64,000 nucleotides of DNA from Flavobacterium sp. 9 (lineage in GTDB: Bacteria > Bacteroidota > Bacteroidia > Flavobacteriales > Flavobacteriaceae). A program made the position numbers and the translations under genes. Under the pieces are notes generated by a model. It was not told the origin of the DNA. It was given only the letters and a program-made list of their open reading frames with translations, and did not search any database. Below are positions 55,470 through 64,000 of this stretch, piece after piece (within the stretch, counting starts at the first letter, position 1; each line of letters begins with the position of its first letter). Location: positions 434,001 to 498,000 of the forward strand of contig NZ_PEEU01000001.1 in NCBI RefSeq assembly GCF_002754195.1. The letters run 5' to 3'.

Positions 55470-56234
55470 ATGGCAGTAAATACAAAAATAGCTCTTGTTA
55501 CAGGCGGTAGCAGAGGTTTAGGAAAAAATATGGCAATCGCAATTGCAAAAAAAGGAATTGACGTAATCATTACTTACAACAGTAAAAAAGACGAAGCAGA
55601 TTCAGTAGTAAAAGAAATCGAAAGTCTAGGACAAAAAGCAGTGGCTCTTCAACTGAATGTTGCGGATTCAAGTACATTTGATGGCTTTTTCGGAAGTATT
55701 TCTGAAACTTTAAAAACCGTTTTTAGCACAGATAAATTTGACTTTTTGGTTAACAACGCCGGAATCGGAATTCATAATTCGTTTATAGGAACAACAGAAG
55801 CGGAGTTTGATCAATTGACAAATATTCAGTTCAAAGGACCTTTTTTCTTAACGCAAAAAGCGCTTAATGTAATGAATGACGGCGGCGGAATTGTAAATAT
55901 TTCAACTGGTTTGGCAAGATTTTCATTCCCTGGTTATGCCGCATATGCATCTATGAAAGGTGCAATTGAAACACTAACAAAATACCAGGCAAAAGAACTT
56001 GGCGAAAGAAAAATCAGAGCAAACGTTGTAGCTCCGGGCGCAATCGAAACTGATTTTGGCGGCGGAGTCGTTCGTGACAATGAGCAATTAAACAAAAACT
56101 TAGCAGCTTTAACCGCTTTAGGAAGAGTTGGTTTGCCGGATGATATTGGCGGAGTTGTTGCTTTTTTATGTACCGAAGATGCTCGTTGGGTAAACGCACA
56201 AAGAATCGAAGTTTCTGGCGGAATGAATTTGTAA
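55470..56234 (+). CDS. Short-chain dehydrogenase/reductase (FabG-like SDR)
   Basis: 254 residues from the ATG at 55470 (MAVNTKIALVTGGSRGLG). The frame is open upstream to 55374, but that part is the inverted repeat and AT spacer, so it is not coding. Active site: TGGSRGLGKN, NNAGIGIH, NISTGLARFSFPGYAAYASMKG (Ser, Tyr, Lys), VAPGAIETDFGGG and the C-terminal VNAQRIEVSGG. Classical NAD(P)H oxidoreductase; the substrate is unknown. Second of two SDR genes. Confidence 0.88.
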   Translation: MAVNTKIALVTGGSRGLGKNMAIAIAKKGIDVIITYNSKKDEADSVVKEIESLGQKAVALQLNVADSSTFDGFFGSISETLKTVFSTDKFDFLVNNAGIGIHNSFIGTTEAEFDQLTNIQFKGPFFLTQKALNVMNDGGGIVNISTGLARFSFPGYAAYASMKGAIETLTKYQAKELGERKIRANVVAPGAIETDFGGGVVRDNEQLNKNLAALTALGRVGLPDDIGGVVAFLCTEDARWVNAQRIEVSGGMNL

Positions 56235-56543
56235 TTTTAAATTAATCCACAATCTGATTAAACCTAGCAGATTTTATATCGAGGCTTCGGGCAATGGCAT
56301 TAAGCTAAGCTTTTAGAAAATAAAATCCGTTTTTATCCGCGTTTTTACGAAGTAAATCTGTTTTATCCGCGTCAAAATTAGACGCTGATTTTACGGATTC
56401 GCTAAAGCGAAAACGCTGATAAAAACGGATTTTTTTAATTACTTTTTTGATTAAATTGTTAAGTAGTTTTGTAGATTTCTCCTTAACTTAAAGACATTGG
56501 GCTTCGGGATTGTTGGGTTTGTTATTAGAAGTAAACTTGCTTA
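56235..56543. repeat. 309-bp spacer filled by intergenic repeat (second copy of the 49783 element)
   Basis: Contains AAATCCGTTTTTATCCGCG (about 56323-56341), ATCTGTTTTATCCGCGTC, then ACGGATTCGCTAAAGCGAAAA (about 56394-56413) and AAAAACGGATTTTTTTAATT. The blocks match those at 49783-49900, rearranged. No gene. Confidence 0.6.
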
Positions 56544-57014
56544 TTATAAAATATCTATCTCGATTCTTTTAATAAATTCACCTTCTTTATTAAAGACAAT
56601 ATTGTACATTTTTTTATCTTTTTTTGCTTCTGCAATGTACGTTTCATTGTTTTTATCATCAATCTTGGTCAAAATTTTACCGACAGACTTTACTTTACCT
56701 TTTATGGGGTAATTTATCTTTAGGTAATCCTGAGCTTTTAAAGGCAGTTTATTAATTGAAATTTCTGTTTTTAAAGATTTAAAAGCTCCATAACTATCAT
56801 AAAGCACATATGCTTTGGTTGCAGTAACAGGATTAAATGTTCCTTCAAAATAAATTTCTTCCTCATTACCATACTCAATAGACCAAAGTACTTTTTTTTG
56901 AGAATATTCTTTTTCAAAAACTGTAGTCACAGCTTGTGGCGGCACAAGTATACTCCTTTGCCCTATTAAGAAACTCGTGTTTAAAAAAGTAATAATTAGT
57001 AAAATATATTTCAT
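56544..57014 (-). CDS. Secreted PepSY-like protein, copy 1
   Basis: 156 residues, signal peptide ending FLIGQ (about 18). It shares its layout with the gene at 57307: VPPQAVTTVFEKEYSQKKVLWSIEY, then EEIYFEGTF, LKTEISINKLPLKAQDYLKINYPI and YNIVFNKEGEF. This matches the PepSY-like (DUF2874) beta-lactamase-inhibitor-like domains of Bacteroidetes, whose function is unknown. Clearly a paralog of its neighbour. Confidence 0.78.
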   Translation of the reverse strand: MKYILLIITFLNTSFLIGQRSILVPPQAVTTVFEKEYSQKKVLWSIEYGNEEEIYFEGTFNPVTATKAYVLYDSYGAFKSLKTEISINKLPLKAQDYLKINYPIKGKVKSVGKILTKIDDKNNETYIAEAKKDKKMYNIVFNKEGEFIKRIEIDIL

Positions 57015-57236
57015 TTATATCTATTGTAATTTCAATGACTACAAATAACGTGAAAAATGTACAGTACTTAATAAAAGAAAGATAAAACTTACGTATTTTT
57101 TTTATTGACCACTTTTTGAAATTCATCTGAAATAGCAAACTATTGCTTTTTAGCTCCGATAGTCGAAGCATAGGGTGCGGGATTAGCTCCTAAAAAAATT
57201 ACTATAATTAATTGAAAAACAAAATGATAAAAATCA

Positions 57237-57270
57237 AAACCCGACAAGTTTAAATAAACAAGTCGGGTTT
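57237..57270 (-). terminator. Hairpin terminator after PepSY-like copy 2
   Basis: On the minus strand AAACCCGAC and GTCGGGTTT pair, with an inner GTTT/AAAC stem, followed by TTGATTTTTAT. It starts about 37 bp after the stop codon. Confidence 0.75.
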
Positions 57271-57306
57271 CTCATTTTCAAATATATTGAATTAGTAAGT
57301 CTTCTT

Positions 57307-57780
57307 TTAGTCTTTTTGGATTATGACGTCAAAACCGCCATTTTGATCAAAGACAACATCGTAAAATTTTGATTCTTTTTCTACACCTACTTCATAAGTA
57401 GTTTTCTTTTTATCATCTACTACGACAGCAATTTCGCGAATGGCTTTTGCCGGATAATTTTTCTTTAAATAACTTTGAGCTTTCGCCGGAAGTTTACTTA
57501 ATGGAATTTGCGTTTCAAATGCTTTTAAAACTCCCAGATTATCATAAACCGCTAGCGATTCTGTATTTTCATTGGTTCTAAACTTTCCTTCGTAACGTAT
57601 TTCATCATCATCATCGCCAACATATTTTAAAGTCCAGGATGCTATTTTTCCAGGATATTCTTTTTGAAAAGTAAACAAGACTTTTTCTGGTGGCGTAACT
57701 GCACTACTTGGTGCAATTTGATTTTGCGCTACTAGAAAGCAACTATACAAAAGTGTTAAAATTAAAAATGCTTTTCTCAT
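57307..57780 (-). CDS. Secreted PepSY-like protein, copy 2
   Basis: 157 residues, signal peptide ending FLVAQ (about 18). Residues 25-60 (SAVTPPEKVLFTFQKEYPGK), DEIRYEGKFR, LPAKAQSYLKKNYPAKAI and KESKFYDVVFDQNGGFD follow the same plan as the neighbour at 56544, a PepSY-like periplasmic fold. It lies 79 bp downstream of the LytTR regulator gene on the same strand and may be its co-transcribed or regulated partner (inference). Confidence 0.78.
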   Translation of the reverse strand: MRKAFLILTLLYSCFLVAQNQIAPSSAVTPPEKVLFTFQKEYPGKIASWTLKYVGDDDDEIRYEGKFRTNENTESLAVYDNLGVLKAFETQIPLSKLPAKAQSYLKKNYPAKAIREIAVVVDDKKKTTYEVGVEKESKFYDVVFDQNGGFDVIIQKD

Positions 57781-57859
57781 GAGTCCGATTTTTACATTAA
57801 TAATACTTCACTAAAATTACATTTTTTTTAACAAGAAAAAAGAACTTTTAACGAATACT

Positions 57860-58558
57860 TCATTTTTTTAATCTATCGGACAACTCTCTTTTATAAGTAA
57901 TTCCTATAGGAAGTTTCTCGTTTTTAATAATAACAAAATCTTTGTCCGTAGTTTCAATCTTATCCAACGCTACAATATAGGATTTGTGAATGCGCATAAA
58001 GTTCTTTTCGGGCAGACATTTTTCAAATTCACTTGTTGTAATCGAAGCTAAATAGGTTCTTTTTATCGTGTGTAGTTTCACATAATTTCCAAAACTCTGC
58101 GCAAACAAAAGCTGATCTAATTCGATGTCCATAAAATAACCGTCGACTTTTACGCTAACGGAATTTATAACTGTTTCTTCTGTTTTTGCTTTTGCGCTTT
58201 CGGCACCAAAAAAACGATCAACGGCCTTTAAAAATCTCGGAAAATAAATAGGTTTTAAAAGATAATCAATCACTCCGTAATCATAACTTTCAAGAGCAAA
58301 TTCAGAATAAGCAGTCGTTAGAATAGTTTTAGGATGCGTTGGCAGAATCTTTAGCAATTCCATTCCTGAAATCTCCGGCATATTAATATCCAAAAACATC
58401 AGATCAACCGGATTTTCGCGAAGATAATCCATTGCTTCAATACCATTGTAGCCTTGAAAAACCAACTCTAATTGTGGATTTTGCTTGATGTAATTCGCCA
58501 ACACATAATGCGCTGCGGGTTCATCGTCTACAATTATACATTTTTTGGATTCTCTCAT
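57860..58558 (-). CDS. LytTR-family response regulator
   Basis: 232 residues. Receiver domain (1-120) with DDEP at 11-14, phospho-Asp57 in DLMFLDINMPEISG and Lys in YLLKPIYFPRF. The LytTR DNA-binding domain (about 128-230) has FMDIELDQLLFAQSFGNYVKL (in parts: LDQLLFAQSFGNYVKLHT), MRIHKSYIVALDKIE and LPIGITYKRELSD. Its start overlaps the end of the sensor gene by 4 bp (ATGA), typical of a LytS/LytT-type pair. Confidence 0.94.
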   Translation of the reverse strand: MRESKKCIIVDDEPAAHYVLANYIKQNPQLELVFQGYNGIEAMDYLRENPVDLMFLDINMPEISGMELLKILPTHPKTILTTAYSEFALESYDYGVIDYLLKPIYFPRFLKAVDRFFGAESAKAKTEETVINSVSVKVDGYFMDIELDQLLFAQSFGNYVKLHTIKRTYLASITTSEFEKCLPEKNFMRIHKSYIVALDKIETTDKDFVIIKNEKLPIGITYKRELSDRLKK

Positions 58559-59595
58559 TCTACAAACTTTTTCAATTGTACTTTAAAATCTACAATGTAA
58601 GTGTTCTTATCGTCCTGAATGTCCAATTTATAGTTTTTTCCGTAAATTAAATTCAAACGTTCGATTGTATTTTTTAAACCAATTTTAGTCGAAACTACAT
58701 CGGTTTTCTTTGTTGGAATTGAATTTACAACATGCAAATGCAATAATCCATTTTCGACCGTAATAATTATTCTGACGAAACATTTTTCAATAGCACAAGT
58801 TCCGTGTTTAAAGGCATTTTCGATAAAAGCAATCAACAACATTGGAGACACTTTATAGGCGTTTTCGTTATCGATTTTAGAATCATAAGTGATTTCGCAA
58901 CGATAACCAACACGTTCTTTTTCGAGTTGCACATAACTGTTTATAAACTCCAGTTCATCTTCGAGTGAAACACATTTTTTATTGTTACTTTCGAGCTGAT
59001 AACGCATTAATTGCGAAACTTTCATGATCAAATCCGGCGTTCTGTCCGGAAATTCCAAGCTGATTCCGTAAAGCGTATTAAAGGTATTAAATAAAAAATG
59101 CGGATTCAATTGTCCTTTCAAAGAATTCAATTGCATTTCATTAAACAATAGGGTTTCATCTGTTTGTTTTCTGTGAATTCTGTAGAATTTAAACACAATT
59201 ATAGGACTCAAAATACAAACCAAAGTTCCTAAAACACTCGCCAATTGGTAGACATAACTGCGTTGATGCGAGTTTTGATACAAGCGGCAATTACTAAACA
59301 TATCGAGCATTGTTATCTCATATAAAAGTACTGAAAATACAAAAACTCCAAAAAGCGTTAGAAATATATAGGTTAAAGGACGTTGTGTTTTGAATAATAT
59401 TGGCAAAAGAAAAAAACGATTGAATTGGGCATGCATGTATAAAATGAAGTAGAAAAATATGCCCATTAATATGGAAGTAAAAGAACTAAATAACATCCAG
59501 TCATTCTTTAATGTATAGATTGTAAATGAAAAGGCAACAACGGCAATTTCCTGCCACCATTTGTTGTCCAATATGTTATCAAATTTTTTATTCAT
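58555..59595 (-). CDS. LytS-type sensor histidine kinase
   Basis: 346 residues. Four hydrophobic helices (about 15-30, 36-55, 73-93, 117-137) form a membrane domain. The His_kinase domain follows with phospho-His166 in QLNPHFLFNTFNTLYGIS, VSLEDELEFINSYVQLEK and LLIAFIENAFKHG (N box), then a HATPase end with IGLKNTIERL. Partner of the overlapping LytTR gene. Divergent (164 bp) from the TolC-RND genes, a common location for systems that control efflux or envelope stress (inference). Confidence 0.93.
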   Translation of the reverse strand: MNKKFDNILDNKWWQEIAVVAFSFTIYTLKNDWMLFSSFTSILMGIFFYFILYMHAQFNRFFLLPILFKTQRPLTYIFLTLFGVFVFSVLLYEITMLDMFSNCRLYQNSHQRSYVYQLASVLGTLVCILSPIIVFKFYRIHRKQTDETLLFNEMQLNSLKGQLNPHFLFNTFNTLYGISLEFPDRTPDLIMKVSQLMRYQLESNNKKCVSLEDELEFINSYVQLEKERVGYRCEITYDSKIDNENAYKVSPMLLIAFIENAFKHGTCAIEKCFVRIIITVENGLLHLHVVNSIPTKKTDVVSTKIGLKNTIERLNLIYGKNYKLDIQDDKNTYIVDFKVQLKKFVE

Positions 59596-59725
59596 TTTTA
59601 AAACTTAAATAGTTTACAAATTAACCACAATTTTTTAATTATTATTTCCATTAAATGACAAATTCAATTGGTCATTTATGATTGTATTACATCATTTAAG
59701 AATGGTTAAATCCGCTAAAGACGAA

Positions 59726-59733
59726 TAATTTTG
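59726..59733 (+). promoter_or_regulatory. -7 element before the TolC-like gene
   Basis: TAATTTTG matches TAnnTTTG and lies 26 bp before the ATG. The expected -33 TTTG is not obvious, so this is tentative. Confidence 0.45.
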
Positions 59734-59759
59734 GTAGATAATTTCATACCACTAATTTT

Positions 59760-61145
59760 ATGTACTTCAGAAAAATTACTTTGTTAGTTTTCTTGATTTT
59801 TGCCAGTGGCAGTTATTCACAAAACCTGACTTTAAAAGAAGCCATAAAAACAGGTTTAGAAAACTACGGTTCCATCAAGGCAAAAAGCAATTACACGAAT
59901 GCCTCACGCGAGAGTCTCAAACAATCTAAGCGTGATTATTTGCCAAATCTAAATTTATCGGCACAACAAGATTACGGAACTATCAACGCTCAAAACGGTG
60001 CGTTGTATGGTTTTAATGGTTTAGGAACAGCTTCTTCCGGACCTGCATTGCCGGACCAAAACTGGAATTCAGCTTTTGGTGCGTTGTATTTAGTCAATAT
60101 GAACTGGGATTTTTTCACTTTCGGAAAAACGCAGGAAAAAATCAATTTGGCTAAAGTTGATGTTCAGGCAAAAGAAAAAGACTTGAAACAAGAGCAATTT
60201 CAACAGGAAATTAAAATTTCTGCTGCTTATTTGAATTTGTTGGCAAGCCAAAGATTATTGATTTCGCAACAAAAGAATTTAAGCCGTGCCGAAGTTTTTA
60301 AGAAAACTGCCGTTGCACGAGTTAAAAACGGATTATTGGCGGGTGTCGATTCTACATTGGCTACAGCCGAAGTTTCGAAAGCTAAAATTGCACTGAATCT
60401 GGCTAGAAATTTTGTCAAGGAACAAAACAGCAAATTAGTCGATTTAATGGGCGTTGCGCCTCAGGATTTTGTTACAGATACTTTATTTGTAAACGATATT
60501 CCGAAAGAAGTTTTAAGAGGAACTGCAACTTCAGACAGTTTGCATCCTTTATTGCAATTCTACAAAACGAAGATCGATTACAGCAATCAGCAAACTAAAT
60601 TATACAAACGTTTTTATTATCCAACGATGAGCGCTTTTGGTGTTTTACAAACGCGTGCTTCTGGATTTAATAGCGATTATGTGACGAATCAAAATTCTTT
60701 CAGCAGAAATTATTGGGATGGCGTAAATCCGGATCGCACCAATTATTTAGTCGGAATTGGTATTAGCTGGAATTTGACAACTCCGTTTAGAGCAAGCAAA
60801 CAAGTAAGTGCTCAAAAGTATATTTCGCAAGGACTTCAAGAAGAATATAATCAGGCGGACAGAGAATTGAAATCGCAATTAAAACTTGCCGACGATAAAA
60901 TACAAATCACGCTTGAAAACTTTGCCGAAGCGCCAATTCAGGTTGATGCAGCGAAAAGAGCGTATTTGCAAAAATCGACTTTATACAAAAACGGATTGAC
61001 TGATTTAACAGATATTACTCAGACTTTATATACGTTAAACCGTGCCGAAATTGACCGCGATATCGTGAACAATAATGTATGGCAATCGTTTTTGCTTAAA
61101 GTAGCTGCGACAGGCAATTTTGACTTATTTATAAATGAATTTTAA
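59760..61145 (+). CDS. TolC-family outer-membrane efflux protein
   Basis: 461 residues with a signal peptide (about 1-20, SGSYSQ). Two TolC repeats with long helical hairpins: LTLKEAIKTGLENYGSIKAKSNY at the start, LNLLASQRLLISQQKNLSRAEV, RVKNGLLAGVDSTLATAEVSKA and KNGLTDLTDITQTLYTLNRAEID near the end. It forms the outer-membrane channel for the RND pump encoded 10 bp downstream. No membrane-fusion (adaptor) gene lies between them, so it should follow beyond the right edge. Confidence 0.93.
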   Translation: MYFRKITLLVFLIFASGSYSQNLTLKEAIKTGLENYGSIKAKSNYTNASRESLKQSKRDYLPNLNLSAQQDYGTINAQNGALYGFNGLGTASSGPALPDQNWNSAFGALYLVNMNWDFFTFGKTQEKINLAKVDVQAKEKDLKQEQFQQEIKISAAYLNLLASQRLLISQQKNLSRAEVFKKTAVARVKNGLLAGVDSTLATAEVSKAKIALNLARNFVKEQNSKLVDLMGVAPQDFVTDTLFVNDIPKEVLRGTATSDSLHPLLQFYKTKIDYSNQQTKLYKRFYYPTMSAFGVLQTRASGFNSDYVTNQNSFSRNYWDGVNPDRTNYLVGIGISWNLTTPFRASKQVSAQKYISQGLQEEYNQADRELKSQLKLADDKIQITLENFAEAPIQVDAAKRAYLQKSTLYKNGLTDLTDITQTLYTLNRAEIDRDIVNNNVWQSFLLKVAATGNFDLFINEF

Positions 61146-61155
61146 TTAGATCCTA

Positions 61156-64000
61156 ATGAATTTAATACGTTTTGCACTCCGCAAACCCATCTCCATATTA
61201 GTATTGGTTGCGGGTCTATTTTTCTTCGGAATTGGTGCCATCCAAGACATTAAGGTAGATATTCTACCAAAAATGAACTTGCCGGTTATCTACATTGCGC
61301 ATCCTTTTGGAGGTTATACGCCAGACCAGATGGAAGCTTATTTTGCTAAGACTTATGTCAACATTTTACCGTTTGCCAATGGTGTAAAATCGGTAGAAAC
61401 CAAAAATATTCAAGGGTTAATGATCATGAAATTAACCTATTATGAAAACACAAATATGGCTCAGGCTGCAGCCGAATTAAGTTCACTTTCGAACAGGATT
61501 CAGGCGGCATTTCCTCCCGGAACCCAACCTCCGTTTATCATTCGTTTTGATGCTTCTTCTCTTCCAATTGGTCAATTGGTTTTGAGCAGTAAAATACGTT
61601 CAAACAATGAATTGCAGGATTTAGCCAACGTTTATGTTCGTGCTTCGTTTACTTCGATTCCCGGTTTATTATCGCCGGCTCCCTTTGGCGGAAGCCCAAG
61701 AACTATTGAGGTTAACGTAGATCCTGATTTATTGCGTTCGCACAATATGACACCGGATCAGATTGTAGAAGCGATTCGTATCAACAACCAAACGGCTCCT
61801 TCCGGAAACGTGAGAATGGGCGATGTAAACTATATTACGCCAACAAATAATACGATTAAAGAAGTTAAGGATTTTGAGAATATTCCGTTGTTTAAAGGAA
61901 GTGTTCAAAACTTAAAATTAGGCGATGTTGCGACTGTAAAAGATGGTGCCGATATTACGCAAGGTTATGCTTTGGTAAACGGAAAACGTTCGGTTTATAT
62001 TAGTATTGCAAAAGCCGGAGACGCTTCGACTTGGGATGTGGTTCAAAAATTAAAGGCTGAATTGCCTAAAATTCAAAGTACATTACCGGAAGATGTAAAA
62101 TTATCATATGAATTTGACCAGTCAGTTTATGTAATTAACTCGGTAAAAAGTTTGATTACTGAAGGTATTATTGGAGCAGTTTTAACCGGATTAATGGTTT
62201 TACTTTTCCTTGGAGACAGACGTGCGGCTTTGATCGTAATCTTGACTATTCCAATCTCGATTATCTCCGGAGTTTTATTCCTGAAATTATTCGGACAAAC
62301 AATCAACTTAATGTCTTTAAGCGGATTGGCACTTGCAATTGGTATTTTGGTGGATGAAAGTACGGTAACGATCGAAAATATTCACCAGCATCTCGATATG
62401 GGAAAACCCAAGGCGCTCGCTATTTGGGATGCGTGTCAGGAAATTGCATTGCCTAAATTATTGATCTTACTTTGTATTTTGGCGGTTTTTGCACCGGCAT
62501 TTACAATGGTCGGAATTCCGGGAGCTTTGTTCTTGCCTTTGGCTTTAGCGATTGGATTCTCGATGGTTATTTCGTTTTTACTTTCTCAGACTTTTGTGCC
62601 TGTAATGGCAAACTGGTTGATGAAAGGTCATGAAAAACATGCACATGGTCCGGAAATTACTGATGATGAGGCTGAATTTAATGATTGCGGATTAACTCCG
62701 GAATCTGAAAAAGATCTGATCACTCAGAAAAAAGCTTACGTAGAAAGAGATGATACTAATAACAACGGAAAAATTGGTGCTTTCGAGCGTTTCAGAATCC
62801 GTTTTATGAGAACTCTGGATCGATTATTCCCTTATAAAAAAATAACTGCTTTAGTTTACCTTATCGGAATTACAGTTCTTGCTGTTGTCTTTATTAATTT
62901 CATTGGAAAAGATGTATTCCCAAAAGTAAACTCAAGTCAGTTTCAGCTGAGAATGCGTGCTCCGGACGGAACTCGTTTAGAACGTACCGAAGAAAAAGCA
63001 ATCATTGTTTTGAAAGAATTGCAAAAAATGGTTGGAAAAGAACATATCGGAATCTCATCTGTTTATGTTGGACAACACCCGTCGTTATTCTCTATTAACC
63101 CGATTTATTTGTTCATGGCAGGTTCGCATGAAGCAGTATTTCAGGTGAGTTTAAAAGAATATCATACGGATATGGACGACTTTAAAGACGACTTTAGAGC
63201 CCGAATCAAAAAAGTACTTCCGGATGTAAAACTTTCTTTTGAGCCAATCGAATTGACTGATAAAGTTTTGAGCCAGGGATCTCCTACTCCAATCGAAGTT
63301 CGTATTGCCGGAAAAGACAAAAAACGAAATGAATTGTATGCGACTCAAATTGTAGAAAAATTAAAGAAAATCTCTTATTTCAGAGACGTACAAATTGGTC
63401 AGCCAATTCATTATCCTGCGATGAATATTGATATCGACAGAACTCGTGCAGCTGAACTAGGCGTTGACATGAACGACATATCACGATCATTAGTTGCGTC
63501 GACTTCGTCTTCAAGATATACCGAGAAAAACACTTGGGTTGACGAAAGAGCCGGATTATCATACAACGTTCAGGTACAAGTGCCTTTGAACAAAATGAAA
63601 AGCAAAACTGATATTGGAGAAATTCCGGTATTAAAAAATTCGCTTCGTCCTGTTTTAAGTGACGTTGCAAAAATTACACCCGGATTTGTAAGTGGTGAAA
63701 ATGACAATTTAGGGGCGATGCCATACATAACAGTTACAGCCAACATTAGCCAGACCGATTTAGGAACGGCAGTAAAAGATGTGGATGCAACAATCAATTC
63801 ATTAGGTGAATTACCCAGAGGGTTATTCATCACTCCAATTGGAATGAGTAAAGTATTGGTAGAAACATTAAGTAGTTTGCAAGTTGGATTATTGGTTGCC
63901 ATATTTGTAATCTTCTTAATGTTAGCCGCTAATTTCCAATCGTTCAAGGTTTCGTTGGTGATTTTAACAACGGTTCCTGCGGTAGTTTTAGGAGCTTTAT
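61156..64000 (+). CDS. RND-family efflux transporter permease (C-terminus beyond window)
   Basis: Open from the ATG at 61156 to the right edge, 948 residues; the remaining last transmembrane helices lie outside. N-terminal helix (FALRKPISILVLVAGLFFFGIG), periplasmic porter domains (MNLPVIYIAHPFGGYTPDQME, NRIQAAFPPGTQPP, SHNMTPDQIVEAIRINN), then TM2-6 with LAIGILVDESTVTIENI, where the usual AcrB-type Asp pair is Asp-Glu. After a soluble segment a second half begins near 555 (KKITALVYLIGITVLAVVF). Exports small molecules using the proton gradient. Co-transcribed with the TolC-like gene. Confidence 0.94.
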   Translation, partial: MNLIRFALRKPISILVLVAGLFFFGIGAIQDIKVDILPKMNLPVIYIAHPFGGYTPDQMEAYFAKTYVNILPFANGVKSVETKNIQGLMIMKLTYYENTNMAQAAAELSSLSNRIQAAFPPGTQPPFIIRFDASSLPIGQLVLSSKIRSNNELQDLANVYVRASFTSIPGLLSPAPFGGSPRTIEVNVDPDLLRSHNMTPDQIVEAIRINNQTAPSGNVRMGDVNYITPTNNTIKEVKDFENIPLFKGSVQNLKLGDVATVKDGADITQGYALVNGKRSVYISIAKAGDASTWDVVQKLKAELPKIQSTLPEDVKLSYEFDQSVYVINSVKSLITEGIIGAVLTGLMVLLFLGDRRAALIVILTIPISIISGVLFLKLFGQTINLMSLSGLALAIGILVDESTVTIENIHQHLDMGKPKALAIWDACQEIALPKLLILLCILAVFAPAFTMVGIPGALFLPLALAIGFSMVISFLLSQTFVPVMANWLMKGHEKHAHGPEITDDEAEFNDCGLTPESEKDLITQKKAYVERDDTNNNGKIGAFERFRIRFMRTLDRLFPYKKITALVYLIGITVLAVVFINFIGKDVFPKVNSSQFQLRMRAPDGTRLERTEEKAIIVLKELQKMVGKEHIGISSVYVGQHPSLFSINPIYLFMAGSHEAVFQVSLKEYHTDMDDFKDDFRARIKKVLPDVKLSFEPIELTDKVLSQGSPTPIEVRIAGKDKKRNELYATQIVEKLKKISYFRDVQIGQPIHYPAMNIDIDRTRAAELGVDMNDISRSLVASTSSSRYTEKNTWVDERAGLSYNVQVQVPLNKMKSKTDIGEIPVLKNSLRPVLSDVAKITPGFVSGENDNLGAMPYITVTANISQTDLGTAVKDVDATINSLGELPRGLFITPIGMSKVLVETLSSLQVGLLVAIFVIFLMLAANFQSFKVSLVILTTVPAVVLGAL

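Noticed and set aside
56914..57171. Minus-strand 85-codon ORF between the PepSY-like genes
   Set aside because: Overlaps the start of the first PepSY-like gene in another frame and has no signal or motif.
63380..63947. Minus-strand ORFs of 96 and 125 codons near the right edge
   Set aside because: Antisense to the RND permease, whose reading frame is clearly coding.

Overview
The window reads as chromosome of a Flavobacterium-like member of the Bacteroidota. Evidence: low GC with AT-rich spacers, two SusC-type receptors (one with SusD), a one-protein hybrid two-component sensor (HTCS), TAnnTTTG promoter elements instead of Shine-Dalgarno and -10/-35 signals, flavobacterial signal peptides ending in AQ, and many short palindromic repeats between genes. 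No rRNA, tRNA, insertion sequence, phage or CRISPR array was seen.

Layout. (1) 1-9357, minus strand: a SusC-like receptor running off the left edge, a SusE/F-like lipoprotein upstream of it, and an HTCS regulator. (2) 9600-14225: a histone H1-like protein, a small unknown protein, a soluble histidine kinase with an NtrC-type sigma-54 activator, and the first 55 codons of a gene that stops abruptly. (3) 14222-17605: a secreted protein made of collagen-like 119/120-residue repeats, cut off in mid-repeat exactly where region 2 ends, followed by about 1 kb without genes. (4) 17606-35142, minus strand: a pectin utilization locus with CE12, GH28, a PL10-CE8 fusion, GH43, two GH105, a DUF4861-like protein, an esterase with an in-frame TGA, SusD, SusC and a second GH28. 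(5) 35430-46453: a LacI-type regulator, then uxaA, uxaB, kdgA, kdgK, uxaC, kduD, kduI and a hexuronate MFS transporter. (6) 46863-56234, plus strand: an esterase and assorted genes (isochorismatase-like, S15-type hydrolase, 2H phosphoesterase, AraC regulator, two short-chain dehydrogenases). (7) 56544-64000: two PepSY-like secreted proteins, a LytTR/LytS-type two-component pair, and divergently a TolC-like protein with an RND pump cut by the right edge.

Regions 4 and 5 make a nearly self-contained pectin pathway. Surface and periplasmic enzymes deacetylate, demethylate and cut polygalacturonate; SusC/SusD imports oligomers; GH105 and GH28 release unsaturated and saturated uronic acids; the MFS protein imports these monomers. 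KduI and KduD handle the unsaturated sugar and UxaC, UxaB and UxaA handle galacturonate. Both branches meet at 2-keto-3-deoxygluconate, which KdgK and KdgA turn into pyruvate and glyceraldehyde 3-phosphate. A palindromic site TGTAATCGATTRCA lies directly next to the -7 promoter element of three units (GH28-SusCD, kduI, transporter), with a weaker copy in front of the LacI-type gene. This suggests a local LacI regulon, which is the most coherent regulatory signal in the window.

Other points of interest: an apparent TGG-to-TGA nonsense change in the PUL esterase, the abrupt join between the 55-codon fragment and the collagen-like gene, 25 perfect tandem copies of a heptamer between two PUL genes, and several families of palindromic intergenic repeats.
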